This document shows positions 38,301 through 46,784 of a stretch of 64,000 nucleotides of DNA, one piece after another. Position 1 is the stretch's first letter, and each line of letters begins with the position of its first letter. The notes beneath the pieces are model-generated. The model saw nothing but the letters and a program-made list of their open reading frames with translations. It ran no database searches and was not told the DNA's origin. Origin of the DNA: Subtercola boreus (lineage in GTDB: Bacteria; Actinomycetota; Actinomycetes; Actinomycetales; Microbacteriaceae); contig NZ_NBXB01000011.1 of the NCBI RefSeq assembly GCF_003399635.1, positions 124,001 to 188,000 of the forward strand, in the 5' to 3' direction. Position numbers and translations under genes: made by a program.

Positions 38301-39055
38301 CGCACGCGGCCCGCCGATCTGGTTCTGGATGTCGCGTCGGCACCGCCACCCGGCCGGCTCGCCGCACCCGCGGCACCGCCGACGATCGCGCGCCAATCCC
38401 CCTCGTCGACCTCGGGCTTGCGGATGACCGCGGGGGCCAGGCTCGGATACCACTCCGTCCCGCGATCCCATGCCATCGCGGCGTCGGCGTGACTCTCGAC
38501 GTCGAGCAGCCCGGCGGTCGGCTCGGGCGAGGGATTCGGGGTCGGAGCCGAAGGCGATCCGCCTTCCTCCCCGTCGAGTGCGCGGAGTCGCCGGGCTCCG
38601 CCCTCGCCGACATCGGCCGGCAGGTGGGCCCGGGGTGCCGACAGCGCACCGTTCTCTGCATGGCCAAGGTCGCGGAGGTGTGCCTGGTTACTGCTCAACA
38701 GGGTCGCGGCGACGTGTTTGCAGTTGGTCTGCACCGGGCAGGAGCAGGTGGAGCTGAGCGGCAGCCAGTATCCGTTCGCCATGCGGGTGAGCCGCGCGCG
38801 GCAGAGGTACGGGAGGGGTCCGGTGCCCACGACCTCAGCTGCCAGGGCCCCGCCGCTGCCGGTGGGCGCTTCGTCGACAGCCTCTGGCGCTCTGCCGTCC
38901 TCCCCGGGCTCGGCGTCCGCACGGGCATCCGGTTTCCACCGCAGCCCGAGCACGGATTCGCCCCGTGCGTAGGCCCGGCCCCGGTCGTATGCTCCCCGGC
39001 CGACGAGTCGCACGATGTCGGCGGCGTCGACCAGCGGAAAGGCGGAAGACGGCAT
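35309..39055 (-). CDS. SWIM zinc-finger SNF2-type DNA translocase/helicase
   Basis: A 1248-residue Swi2/Snf2 ATPase. The N-terminus has a SWIM finger (C104-x-C106, C112-x-H114) and a long variable Pro/Ala-rich region (about 125-330). The C-terminal half has Walker A DMGLGKTLQTLA, the DEAQ box (LILDEAQFIKN), ITGTPLENN (motif III) and the helicase C domain with GFGLNLTEADYV and QAIDRTHRIGQTK (motifs V-VI). This is the HepA/RapA-like bacterial family; roles in transcription recycling or repair are suggested for relatives only. Single gene, no obvious operon partner. Confidence 0.9.
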   Translation of the reverse strand: MPSSAFPLVDAADIVRLVGRGAYDRGRAYARGESVLGLRWKPDARADAEPGEDGRAPEAVDEAPTGSGGALAAEVVGTGPLPYLCRARLTRMANGYWLPLSSTCSCPVQTNCKHVAATLLSSNQAHLRDLGHAENGALSAPRAHLPADVGEGGARRLRALDGEEGGSPSAPTPNPSPEPTAGLLDVESHADAAMAWDRGTEWYPSLAPAVIRKPEVDEGDWRAIVGGAAGAASRPGGGADATSRTRSAGRVRGGTPRPPTRMGLQFEVREFVPRTREQWRGPASRPAQVAKARDDTIGQPPRRLGVRPVIRSDSGGYIKANVTWSSFTHQVNRLNLEPEHLRWFAQFAAVHRATRELYTGHETDWLYLDEFTSPLLWHLLDEAARLGIPLLGTKKSAVISRGSEGSVRLDATRGTAGALQLAAVAVIDGSASPRESVGAIGAHGVYTYELLPALRVNIAPVPNGLSEQALGLLDRNTDIVVPPDEVEEFVEDFLPRLRRAIDVDSPDDSVELPGVVPPVLVLAARFRAKNVLSLDWSWEYAVGSRMARMALYPDADGESRPDDTSTVLRDPTTERETLARVTEVLAAEPDGASIEALDAFGDLDVAALEPLNPSLALHGYDAAIFTDKTLPRLEGLLGLRVDVVGRRPDYRELTGEPELTFTTVESDKRDWFDLGVVVNVGGYQVPFGPLFKALAKNQKKLLMVDKTYLTLDHPVFDRLRDLLDEANTLDEWETGVRISRYQSSLWSEFEELAEDTVQAVAWREAVTGLNELTDIPKPEVPPGVQATLRPYQVEGFQWLAFLEQQRLGGVLADDMGLGKTLQTLAMLAHARNAAPDAPPFLVVAPTSVVSNWLAEAARFTPGLLVRGITSTQAKSRQSVSDAAVGAHVVVTSYTLFRLDASAYRAVEWSGLILDEAQFIKNHMSKLHECAKELDAPFKLAITGTPLENNLMELWSLFDIVAPGLFPAASRFTEEYVRPIERMLDDSLMPKLRRRIRPLMMRRTKQLVAPELPAKQEQVLQIALSPAHRRLYDTFFQKERQKLLGLVDDLDKNRFIVFRSLTLLRMLSLDASLIDEKYRSIPSSKLDALLEQLDDVVAEGHRALIFSQFTSFLGLAAERLAAAGIAFEYLDGSSRNRAKIIESFKSGTAPVFLISLKAGGFGLNLTEADYVFLLDPWWNPATESQAIDRTHRIGQTKSVNVYRLVAQDTIEEKVMALKEQKSKLFDAVMDDDAVFSSALTADDIRGLLA

Positions 39056-39189
39056 GTCCCCATGTTCTCACGCCCCGCCGACGCCGCCTCCTGCCTGCGG
39101 CTCACCGGTCAACTCACCACCACCCGTTCGGGCAGGGCGCAGGGGTGGGCGGCAGGGCGCGGGGGTGGTGGCAGCGCGTGAGGCGGGGG

Positions 39190-40980
39190 CTATGCCGCGC
39201 TGTCGGTGATCTCGAGCAGCCGGTGGCCCGACGAGACGGTCGCGCCGACCGCAGCATCGATCGACGTGACGGTGCCGTCTTTGTGGGCCTGGATGGGCTG
39301 CTCCATCTTCATCGCCTCGAGCACGAGGATCAGGTCGCCCTTGACGACCCTGTCGCCCTCGGCGACGGCGACCTTCACGATGGTGGCCTGCATGGGAGCC
39401 TTCACGGCGTTGCCGGTGGAGCTTCCACTCACCGACGAGCCCGCGCTCCGCCGGGGGGCGGCCCCGATGGTCTGGCTGCGGCCTCGCGATCCACCGGAGG
39501 CCGCTGCCATCAGGCGTTCGGGCAGCACGACTTCGATGCGCTTGCCGTCGACCTCGACCACGACCGTGTTGAGGGCGGGGGCAGGGGTGGCGGCATCCAG
39601 TGACCCGCTCCACGGCTCGATCGTGTTGTCGAACTCGGTCTCGATCCACCGGGTGTAGACGCCGAAGGGTGTGCCGGCGGCGGGTGCGAAGGCCGGGTCG
39701 CGCACGATGGCGCGGTGGAACGGCAGAACGGTGGGGAGCCCCGCGACCTCGAACTCGTCGAGCGCGCGCCGGGCGCGTTCGAGGGCCTCCTCGCGCGTGG
39801 CTCCCGTGACGATGAGCTTGGCGAGCAGCGAGTCGAACGAGCCGGAGATGACGTCGCCCGCCTGCACTCCGCTGTCGACGCGGATGCCCGGGCCGCCCGG
39901 CGCCTTGAAGACGTGCACCGGGCCGGGGCTCGGCAGGAATCCGCGACCGGCGTCTTCGCCGTTGATGCGGAACTCGAAGGAGTGCCCTCGGGGGGCGGGG
40001 TCGTCGTACCCGAGTACGCCGCCGGCGGCCAGCCGGAACTGCTCTCGCACGAGGTCGATGCCGGTGATCTCCTCGGAGACCGGATGCTCGACCTGCAGGC
40101 GCGTGTTCACCTCGAGGAACGAGACCGTGCCGTCGACCGCCACGAGGAACTCGCAGGTGCCTGCTCCGACGTAACCGACCTCCGTGAGGATCGCCTTCGA
40201 GGCGCGATACAACTCGGTGACCTGCGCCTCGCTGAGGAACGGCGCGGGGGCCTCCTCGACGAGCTTCTGGTGTCGCCGCTGCAGCGAGCAGTCGCGGGTC
40301 GACACGACCACGACGTTGCCGTGGGCGTCGGCGAGGCACTGGGTCTCGACGTGGCGCGGCCGGTCGAGGTACTTCTCGACGAAGCACTCGCCGCGGCCGA
40401 AGGCGGTGATCGCCTCGCGGGTCGCGGATTCGAAGAGCTCGGGGATCTCCTCGACGGTGCGCGCCACCTTCAGGCCGCGGCCGCCGCCGCCGAACGCAGC
40501 CTTGATGGCGACCGGCAGGCCGTGCTGGGCCACGAACTCGAGCACTTCGTCGGCTCCGGAGACCGGATCGAGCGTGCCGGGTGCGAGCGGTGCGCCGACG
40601 CGCTCGGCGATGTGCCGGGCCGACACCTTGTCGCCCAGCAGCTCGATGGCCGAGGGGGAGGGGCCGATCCAGATCAGCCCGGCGTCGATGACGGCCTGGG
40701 CGAAGGAGGCGTTCTCGGCGAGGAAGCCGTAGCCCGGATGCACGGCATCAGCGCCGGATCGCTTGGCGACCGAGAGGATCTTGTCGATCACGAGGTATGT
40801 TTCGGCGCTGGTGGTGCCACCGAGGGCATAGGCCTCGTCGGCGAGCTGCACGTGCAGGGCATCCCTGTCCTGGTCGGCGTAGACGGCGACGGAGCCGATT
40901 CCACTGTCTTTCGCTGCCCGGATCACGCGCACCGCGATCTCGCCGCGGTTGGCAATGAGGACTTTCGTAATTCGGGACAT
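39190..40980 (-). CDS. accA3: Acyl-CoA carboxylase alpha subunit (biotin carboxylase + BCCP)
   Basis: ATP-dependent carboxylation of its own biotin. 596 residues: N-terminal [21 protein letters not shown]-grasp domain with the glycine loop [11 protein letters not shown] and the [14 protein letters not shown] motif, then a low-complexity linker and a C-terminal biotinyl domain with EAMKMEQPI (Lys is the biotin site). It pairs with the AccD5-type beta (50.2 kb) and epsilon (46.5 kb) subunits in the window. ATG 40980 follows TAGGCT by 8 nt. Confidence 0.95.
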   Translation of the reverse strand: MSRITKVLIANRGEIAVRVIRAAKDSGIGSVAVYADQDRDALHVQLADEAYALGGTTSAETYLVIDKILSVAKRSGADAVHPGYGFLAENASFAQAVIDAGLIWIGPSPSAIELLGDKVSARHIAERVGAPLAPGTLDPVSGADEVLEFVAQHGLPVAIKAAFGGGGRGLKVARTVEEIPELFESATREAITAFGRGECFVEKYLDRPRHVETQCLADAHGNVVVVSTRDCSLQRRHQKLVEEAPAPFLSEAQVTELYRASKAILTEVGYVGAGTCEFLVAVDGTVSFLEVNTRLQVEHPVSEEITGIDLVREQFRLAAGGVLGYDDPAPRGHSFEFRINGEDAGRGFLPSPGPVHVFKAPGGPGIRVDSGVQAGDVISGSFDSLLAKLIVTGATREEALERARRALDEFEVAGLPTVLPFHRAIVRDPAFAPAAGTPFGVYTRWIETEFDNTIEPWSGSLDAATPAPALNTVVVEVDGKRIEVVLPERLMAAASGGSRGRSQTIGAAPRRSAGSSVSGSSTGNAVKAPMQATIVKVAVAEGDRVVKGDLILVLEAMKMEQPIQAHKDGTVTSIDAAVGATVSSGHRLLEITDSAA

Positions 40981-41059
40981 AGTCCCATAGCCTATTCGCC
41001 CGACGGGCTACCCCTTTGGCACGTGCCTACAAAAATGCGGGATCGAACGACGCGAACAT

Positions 41060-41812
41060 CTACAACGAAGGTGCCGGCGGGGCGTTCCAGAGTTCTGTGA
41101 TGCTGGTGTCGAACTGAGCCAGCAGGTCGCGAAGGGTCGGCAGCGACATCCCGATCACCGTCGACGGTGCGCCGCTGATGCTCCGGATGAACGGGGCGGC
41201 CATGCCGTCGATGGTGAAGGCCCCGGCGACCTCGAGTGGCTCCCCGGAGGCGACGTAGGCGTCGATCTCGGCGTCGGTGATGTCGGTGGCGAACTCGACG
41301 GTGGCGCTGGTGACGGCGCCCCGGCCGGGGACGGGCGCGATGGCCGCCGGGGCCGCCGCGACCGCCGGGGCCGCCGTCACTACCGGGGCATCTTGGGCCG
41401 CTGGGGCCGCTGTGCACAGCGACAGATCGCCGGAGAGTCGGTGGTCGATCATCCAGTGCCCGCTGTGCAGCACGCCGGAGCGTCCGCGCTGCCGTCGCCA
41501 GCGGTCGCGTGCGACATCGGGCAGGTGCGGCTTGCCGTAGATCACGCCGTCGAACTCGAAGGCCGAGTCCCCGCCCAGCACGAAGCCGTCGATCGGTTCT
41601 CCGCCGGGGGTCGCGCCCAGTACGGCCTCGGCCTTCAGCCGCGCAAGCAGCAGCACGAGCTCCTCTGCTTCCAGCGGGCGTCCCGAGGCCTCCTCGGCGG
41701 CCAGCACCGCGGCCTCCTCGTCGACGTGTGAGGGCAGAATGACCGGTTCGATGCCGATCTGGCGGAGGAGGGCGAGCCGGGCGGGCGAAGTCGAGGCGAG
41801 GTAGAGCCGCAT
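41060..41812 (-). CDS. maf: Maf-like nucleotide pyrophosphatase with an Ala/Pro-rich insert
   Basis: Hydrolyses non-canonical or pyrimidine nucleoside triphosphates in the Maf family. LASTSPARLALLRQIGI at the N-terminus, SHVDEEA, FVLGGDSAFEFDG (catalytic Asp region) and GKPHLP are present, and the C-terminal IDGMAAPFIRSISG is typical. At 250 residues it is about 40-50 longer than usual because residues 134-165 are an Ala/Pro repeat inside the fold. ATG 41812 follows TAGGCT by 6 nt. The gene is next to accA3, as in mycobacteria. Confidence 0.88.
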   Translation of the reverse strand: MRLYLASTSPARLALLRQIGIEPVILPSHVDEEAAVLAAEEASGRPLEAEELVLLLARLKAEAVLGATPGGEPIDGFVLGGDSAFEFDGVIYGKPHLPDVARDRWRRQRGRSGVLHSGHWMIDHRLSGDLSLCTAAPAAQDAPVVTAAPAVAAAPAAIAPVPGRGAVTSATVEFATDITDAEIDAYVASGEPLEVAGAFTIDGMAAPFIRSISGAPSTVIGMSLPTLRDLLAQFDTSITELWNAPPAPSL

Positions 41813-41939
41813 GGATCGAGCCTAGCGACAGGTGCCCTGGCCTCGTGGCCGCTCCTCCACAGGGGCGTACCTCGTCGAGTTCTGCACAGGATGCCGCAGG
41901 CCAGCGACCGGCCAGTGTCATCTGTGTGACGCTTGATGC

Positions 41940-43205
41940 ATGACAGACAAGCACAGCGCCGACGTCGAACTCGACGTCACGAACGTGGCCCACGGCGGGG
42001 TCTCCGTTGCACGGCTCGACGGCCGGGTGGTCTTCGTGGCCGACAGTCTTCCCGGCGAGCGGGTGCGGGCACGCATCTCCAGCGACGACCACTCCTCGTT
42101 CTGGCGGGCAGAGACCCTCGAGGTGCTCGAGGCCTCGCCGCACCGTCGTCCGCACATCTGGGCCGATGCCGCGCTCGATCGCGACCCGGCGAGGCGCGCC
42201 GGCGGAGCCGAGTTCGGCCACATCGCCCTGCCGTGGCAACGGGAGCTGAAGCGCCAGGTGCTGGTCGACTCGCTCGGCCGCTTCGGCAAGCTCGCCGACG
42301 ACCACCCGGCTCGCGGCGTCGAGGTGGAAGCGATCGACGGCGACGACGCGGCGAACGGCCTCGGCTGGCGCACCCGCGTGAGCCTGCACGTCGATGACGA
42401 CGGCATCGTCGGGCCCTACGCCGCGCGCTCCCACCGGGTCATCGCGGTCGACACCCTGCCTCTGGCGACCGCTGCCGTGGAGTACGCCTCGCCGCTGGAT
42501 GAGCGGCTGCTCGGCGCCGAGCGCGTCGACGTGATCAGCGACGGGCGCCGCGGCGCGCGGGTCGTCGTGCGGGCGGAGGGCCGCACCGCGGGGGAAGGAA
42601 CCCCGATCATCGAGCGGGTCGGCGACCGGGAGTTCCGGCTGGAGGAGCTCGGCTTCTGGCAGGTGCACCACGGAGCTGCCCAGACGCTCAGTGCGGGAGT
42701 CCGCGACCAGCTGTTCGAGGAGCTGTTCGACGCCGACGCCCCGAACCTCGACCTCTACGGCGGGGTGGGGCTGTTGGCGGCCGCTCTGGCACATCGGCCG
42801 GGAACCTCGACCCGGGTGGAGACTGTCGAGAGCGACCGCCGTGCCACCGCGAACGCCGAATTCAACCTGCGCGACCTGCCGAAGGCGACGGCGGTCACCG
42901 CGCGCGTCGAGCGTTATCTCACGGATCGCCTGAAGAACGCCTCATCGGCCGACCGGGCGGGCTTCAGCCGGGCCTCCGTGGTGCTCGACCCCCCGCGTGC
43001 CGGCGCCGGCAAGGCGGTCGTGCAGAGCCTGTTGCAGGTGCGGCCGGCCCAGTTGGTCTATGTGGCCTGCGACCCTGTCGCCTTCTCTCGGGATCTCGCA
43101 CAGCTCACGGCGGGCGGGTACGAGCTCCGCAGTCTGCGGGCGTTCGACCTGTTCCCGCACACGCACCACGTCGAGGCACTCGCCGTGCTGACGCCAGCGT
43201 CATGA
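41940..43205 (+). CDS. Class I SAM-dependent RNA methyltransferase (TrmA/RlmD family, TRAM domain)
   Basis: 421 residues. N-terminal TRAM domain (VTNVAHGGVSVARLDGRVVFV...GERVRARI), then a central insert and the methyltransferase domain with NLDLYGGVGLLAA (SAM motif I), ETVESDRRA and VVLDPPRAGAGKAV (motif IV). The catalytic Cys is in VYVACDPVAF, and the ending HTHHVEALAVL is family-typical. It should make m5U in tRNA or rRNA; which site cannot be told. It lacks the N-terminal Fe-S cysteines of RlmD. Confidence 0.88.
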   Translation: MTDKHSADVELDVTNVAHGGVSVARLDGRVVFVADSLPGERVRARISSDDHSSFWRAETLEVLEASPHRRPHIWADAALDRDPARRAGGAEFGHIALPWQRELKRQVLVDSLGRFGKLADDHPARGVEVEAIDGDDAANGLGWRTRVSLHVDDDGIVGPYAARSHRVIAVDTLPLATAAVEYASPLDERLLGAERVDVISDGRRGARVVVRAEGRTAGEGTPIIERVGDREFRLEELGFWQVHHGAAQTLSAGVRDQLFEELFDADAPNLDLYGGVGLLAAALAHRPGTSTRVETVESDRRATANAEFNLRDLPKATAVTARVERYLTDRLKNASSADRAGFSRASVVLDPPRAGAGKAVVQSLLQVRPAQLVYVACDPVAFSRDLAQLTAGGYELRSLRAFDLFPHTHHVEALAVLTPAS

Positions 43206-43293
43206 GCGGTGGGGCGGGGGCCTTCGGCGCTGGGTTCCCCTACGATTGCAGGAAACACGGGCAGCAGACGATGGCGACGAGGGGTGGGGCACG

Positions 43294-43965
43294 GTGAGTG
43301 ATCCAGCGGCGCCCGTTCTGGTCGGAATCGTCGACGATCACGAGTCGGTGCTGCTCGGCATCCGGGCCGCCTGCCTCGACGAGGGCTACGACGTCGTCGG
43401 CTCCGGCGCGACGATGGATGCCCTCCTCGGCAGCCTCGCCGGAACCCGGGTAAACGTGGTCGTGATGGACCTGAGCCTCGGCGACGGCTCCAGCGTCACC
43501 GACAACGTTTTGCGCGCCCGGGCCGCCGGGGCCGCCGTGCTGGTGCACAGCATCGCCGACCGCACGGGGAGCATCCGCGAGGCGCTCGCCGCCGGTGCGG
43601 CGGGCGTGATCCCGAAGACCAGCGCGACGAAGATCGTGATGGCCGCCATTGCTAGCGTCGCGCGGGGCGAGGTTCTGAACAATCTCGAGTGGGCGAGCGC
43701 CATCGACGCCGACCGGGAGTTCGCCAAGGCCCAGCTCGGCCCGAGGGAGCAGCACGTGCTGCACCTCTACGCGTCGGGGCTGCCGCTCAAGGCCGTCGCC
43801 GCGCAACTCGGCATCGCCCCGTCGACCGCACGGGAGTACCTCGACAGGGTGCGGGCGAAGTACGTCGAGGTCGGGCGTCCGGCCCCGACGAAGGTCGACC
43901 TTCTGAGGCGGGCGGTCGAAGACGGGATCCTCGCCATCGACGATGTGAGCAATGTCGGTCGTTAG
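43294..43965 (+). CDS. Response regulator, LuxR-type output
   Basis: 223 residues. Receiver domain with acidic pair D14-D15, phospho-acceptor D59 (VVMDLSLGDG) and a Lys-Thr near 113. The C-terminal HTH is LGPREQHVLHLYASGLPLKAVAAQLGIAPSTAREYLDRVR. I chose GTG 43294 (receiver begins seven residues later); a TTG at 43246 overlaps a TACGAT -10 box (43241-43246), which marks the promoter. Overlaps the kinase gene by 14 bp. Confidence 0.9.
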   Translation: MSDPAAPVLVGIVDDHESVLLGIRAACLDEGYDVVGSGATMDALLGSLAGTRVNVVVMDLSLGDGSSVTDNVLRARAAGAAVLVHSIADRTGSIREALAAGAAGVIPKTSATKIVMAAIASVARGEVLNNLEWASAIDADREFAKAQLGPREQHVLHLYASGLPLKAVAAQLGIAPSTAREYLDRVRAKYVEVGRPAPTKVDLLRRAVEDGILAIDDVSNVGR

Positions 43966-45190
43966 GGAGGCACCCGCCGCGCCGAAGGCCCCGGTTCTCC
44001 TCCGCGGTGCGATCAGCCGTGCGCGGGTCGAGTCCATCCTGGCCCGGGCGGCAGCGGTCTTCGCGCTACTCTTCGCGGTGCAGACGCTTCCCGCCGTCGG
44101 AGTGTCGTCGCAGTACCTGAGCCTCCCCTTCGCGATAAGCATCGCCGTCGTGCTCTTCGGCCTTCTTCTTGTCATCCTCGTCACCGCAGCGGTGAACGGG
44201 GCGAAGACGAACCCGACCCACATCGCCATGGGCATCTTCACGGTCGTCTACACGATCGCGCTCGCTCTGTGGCCGGCCGGCCTGCTGCGGGGAGCCTCGG
44301 AGCTCGCCGACCAGCCCTGGCTCTGGTATCTGATCACGATCGCGATGATCTTCGCCGACATCGTCTTCTCACCGCGCTGGGCCGCCCTCTTCATGGTGGA
44401 TGTCACTGCGGTCTACGTGTTCATCCGCACCCAGCCGGCAGGCGGATCGGCTCCCGTCGCCCTGGCGTTGCTCGACGGTTTCTACGTCGTGCTGATCGGT
44501 GCATTTGCGCTGGCGACGATCACGGCGATCCGCGCTGCAGCCGACCGGGTCGATGCTGCGCAGGGGACCGCGATGGAGCAGTACACCCGCGCCGCCCGCA
44601 ACCATGCGGCCGAGCTCGAACGGGCGAAGGTGGATGCCCTGGTACACGACACGGTGCTGAGCACCCTCATCGAGGCGGCGCGAGCGGAGACCCCCGCCCA
44701 GCGGCGTGCGGCCGTGCAGATGAGCCAGGCCGCCCTGGAGACACTGCAATCCGCGCCCGTCGCGTTCGATGTGGGCGTCGACGTGCCGGTGGCCCAGCTC
44801 TCGGAGCGGCTTGCCGACGCGGCGCGACTGCTGAGCCCGCGGATCGGCTTCCAGGTCATGCGCCTCGACGACGCCCACGTGCCGGGTGTGGTGGCCGAAG
44901 CGGTCTTCACCGCAGCCCAGCAGGCCCTGATCAACAGCCTCCAGCACGCTGGGGACGACGCCGACAACGTCATCCGCACGGTCGTTCTCGACAGCGACGT
45001 CTCGTCGGGCCTGACCGTGCAGATCTCGGACACCGGTCGCGGTTTCGACGGCTCCGTGGTGCCGGCCGCCCGCCTCGGCCTCCGCGTCTCCATCCGGGAG
45101 AGGATGCACACCGTGGGGGGACGGGTGCGGGTTCTCTCGGTGCCGGGCGGGGGAACCTCCATCGTGATCGAATGGGAGCCGTCGACGTGA
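43952..45190 (+). CDS. Sensor histidine kinase with multi-pass membrane sensor
   Basis: 412 residues: about six membrane segments (35-195), a helical linker and a kinase core. The likely phospho-acceptor is His 232 in ALVHDTVLSTL, a HisKA_3-like box as in NarL/LuxR partners. The ATP domain has the N box NSLQHAG (near 330), G1 DTGRGF (near 367) and GLRVSIRERM. It overlaps the response regulator gene and is translationally coupled to the next gene (GTGA). No extracellular sensor domain is visible, so the membrane domain may sense directly. Confidence 0.88.
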   Translation: MSVVREAPAAPKAPVLLRGAISRARVESILARAAAVFALLFAVQTLPAVGVSSQYLSLPFAISIAVVLFGLLLVILVTAAVNGAKTNPTHIAMGIFTVVYTIALALWPAGLLRGASELADQPWLWYLITIAMIFADIVFSPRWAALFMVDVTAVYVFIRTQPAGGSAPVALALLDGFYVVLIGAFALATITAIRAAADRVDAAQGTAMEQYTRAARNHAAELERAKVDALVHDTVLSTLIEAARAETPAQRRAAVQMSQAALETLQSAPVAFDVGVDVPVAQLSERLADAARLLSPRIGFQVMRLDDAHVPGVVAEAVFTAAQQALINSLQHAGDDADNVIRTVVLDSDVSSGLTVQISDTGRGFDGSVVPAARLGLRVSIRERMHTVGGRVRVLSVPGGGTSIVIEWEPST

Positions 45191-46215
45191 TCCTTCCCGC
45201 CCGCATCATCGTGCTCTCGCTGGCCGCCCTCTTCTCCGCGTACCACCTGGTGCTCGCCGTGTACTCGATCGGCACGCCGGCGTCACCGTGGCCGGTCGTG
45301 GCCGCGATGGTGCTCTACGCCGGCGTCACCGCGCTCAGTCTCTGGCCGACGGGCTCAGCTGTGATGCCGAGGTGGATGGCGGTGCTCTGCCTGGTCGTCG
45401 GCATCCTGATCACGGTGCTGGTGCTCTCCCAGCTCGACGGCGAGGTCACCAACGGGTATGCGACATGGTCCGTCGCGGCCGTGGGAACGCTGATGACCAT
45501 CGTCACCGTTCGTCGCCGTGCCCTGTTCGGCTGGATCGGGATCGTCGTGCTCGGCGTCTCGATCCTGGCCTGGTCGGATCCCCTGCGGCTGACGACCACC
45601 GGGTGGATCGGGAGCGCTGTCTGGGTCGGTGTGGCCCACGCACTCACCCACGCGCTGAGCCGGGCATCCCGTGACACGACCCTGTTCGCCCGGGCCGAAC
45701 TCGACGCTGCCGCCTGGCACGCGACACAGGAGGCCCAGCTGACGGAAGGCCGCCACCGCCTCGACAACATGAACCGCGTGGCGGGCCCCATGCTCCACCA
45801 CATCGTCGACCTCGACGGCGTGATCAGCGCCGAGGACCGCCGGGAGTGTCTGCACCTGGAGGGGGCGATCCGTGACGAGATCCGGGGTCGGCACCTGCTG
45901 AACGAAGATGTGCGAACGGAGGTGCTCGCGGCGAGGCGACGCGGCATCGAGGTGACCCTGCTCGACGACGGGGGGCTCGAAGATCTCTCGGCGCGGGCGA
46001 GGGAACGCATCCACTCCCGGCTCGCCAACCAGATCTCCCGTTCACGGGCAGACCGACTCATCGTGCGAACCGGTGTCGATAGCACGACGGCGGCAGTGAC
46101 GATCGTGGGGCTCCGGGTGGGCGACGACCCGGTTGCGGCAGTGCTCGGCAGCGATGGTGACGGCGACGAGGTGGCGGAGTGGCTCGAGATCCCAAAGGAC
46201 GGACGAGAGAGGTGA
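45187..46215 (+). CDS. Membrane protein of unknown function coupled to the two-component system (possible degenerate kinase)
   Basis: 342 residues. The first 160 hold about six membrane segments, like the kinase upstream. The C-terminal half is soluble and helical, with MLHHIVDLDG, RRECLHLEGAIRDEIRGRHLL and a beta-rich end (TAAVTIVGLRVGDD). I see no ATP-binding boxes N, G1 or G2, so it is not an active kinase. It may be a degenerate histidine-kinase relative or an accessory sensor. GTG 45187 overlaps the kinase stop and has GGGAG 8 nt upstream. I do not recognise a named family. Confidence 0.7.
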   Translation: MILPARIIVLSLAALFSAYHLVLAVYSIGTPASPWPVVAAMVLYAGVTALSLWPTGSAVMPRWMAVLCLVVGILITVLVLSQLDGEVTNGYATWSVAAVGTLMTIVTVRRRALFGWIGIVVLGVSILAWSDPLRLTTTGWIGSAVWVGVAHALTHALSRASRDTTLFARAELDAAAWHATQEAQLTEGRHRLDNMNRVAGPMLHHIVDLDGVISAEDRRECLHLEGAIRDEIRGRHLLNEDVRTEVLAARRRGIEVTLLDDGGLEDLSARARERIHSRLANQISRSRADRLIVRTGVDSTTAAVTIVGLRVGDDPVAAVLGSDGDGDEVAEWLEIPKDGRER

Positions 46216-46244
46216 TGGAAGGGACGCTGCGACGTCCCGCCATC
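46214..46244 (+). terminator. Hairpin after the two-component locus
   Basis: GATGG (46214-46218) and GGGAC (46221-46225) pair with GTCCC (46234-46238) and CCATC (46240-46244). The hairpin begins inside the stop codon of the preceding gene; no T-run follows. Confidence 0.5.
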
Positions 46245-46523
46245 CAACCATGCGCCCCCCGGCGCCGGACAGGAATACTGGGGGCCGGCGAAACGCCAAC
46301 CCCCAGCAGATTCCGAACCGCTGTCGTAACCCGAATACAACATCGGCTCGCCCCCAGACACTCGCCTACTTACCCTGAACGGCGAGCGCTGGCGGTGAAA
46401 CTCGTAAGAGAAACACCAAGCACTTGTAATAGTGCCGCGGTGGCGTCTTCCTGCCTAGTCGGCACTTTGGGGGACAAGCATGGGGGACAACGGATGGACG
46501 GCCGGTGAACGACCGGGGGCGGC
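46245..46523. other. Gap with promoter-like and hairpin sequence but no gene
   Basis: About 280 bp between the converging three-gene locus and accE. AGTGCCG (46431-46437) pairs perfectly with CGGCACT (46460-46466), which could terminate the accE/purK transcript. On the plus strand, TAATAGT is followed by TTTGGGGGACAAGC and an ATG at 46480, an excellent ribosome site and start. The frame that follows runs antisense through accE and resembles no protein I know, so it may be a gene remnant. Confidence 0.4.
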
Positions 46524-46784
46524 TCAGCCGTTCCAGCGACCGGGCCCCGGTTCCAGCTGGCTCCGGAGCGCGCGCTGGCTCCGCTGCCAGGCCGTCGTCC
46601 CGGCGGGCTCCTCCGTGCGGCGTGCTTCACCCTCCTCGGCGAGAAGCCCGCTCACCACGGCCGACACGGCCGCGATCTCGGCCGGGGTGGCGTTGCCGGT
46701 CGTCACGACGACGGGCGGGTTGCCGGCGGATTCCGGGGCGAGCCCCGTGTCGGGAGCCGCGCCACCCGGCTGCGGGTCGCTCAC
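46524..46784 (-). CDS. accE: Acyl-CoA carboxylase epsilon subunit
   Basis: Small 86-residue protein with the actinobacterial AccE pattern: a variable Pro/Gly-rich N-terminus, the helical segment NATPAEIAAVSAVVSGLLAEE, and the C-terminal SQRALRSQLEPGPGRWNG (basic, ending in GPG-W). In the known complexes it bridges alpha and beta subunits and stimulates carboxylase. GTG 46784 overlaps the purK stop (GTGA). It usually follows accD; here it is attached to purK while accD5 is 3.5 kb away on the other strand. Confidence 0.82.
   Translation of the reverse strand: MSDPQPGGAAPDTGLAPESAGNPPVVVTTGNATPAEIAAVSAVVSGLLAEEGEARRTEEPAGTTAWQRSQRALRSQLEPGPGRWNG

Noticed and set aside
40992-42794. A 600-codon minus-strand frame across maf and the RNA methyltransferase
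   Set aside because: Maf lies in a different minus-strand frame with clear motifs, and the methyltransferase is on the plus strand. The long frame has shadow composition.
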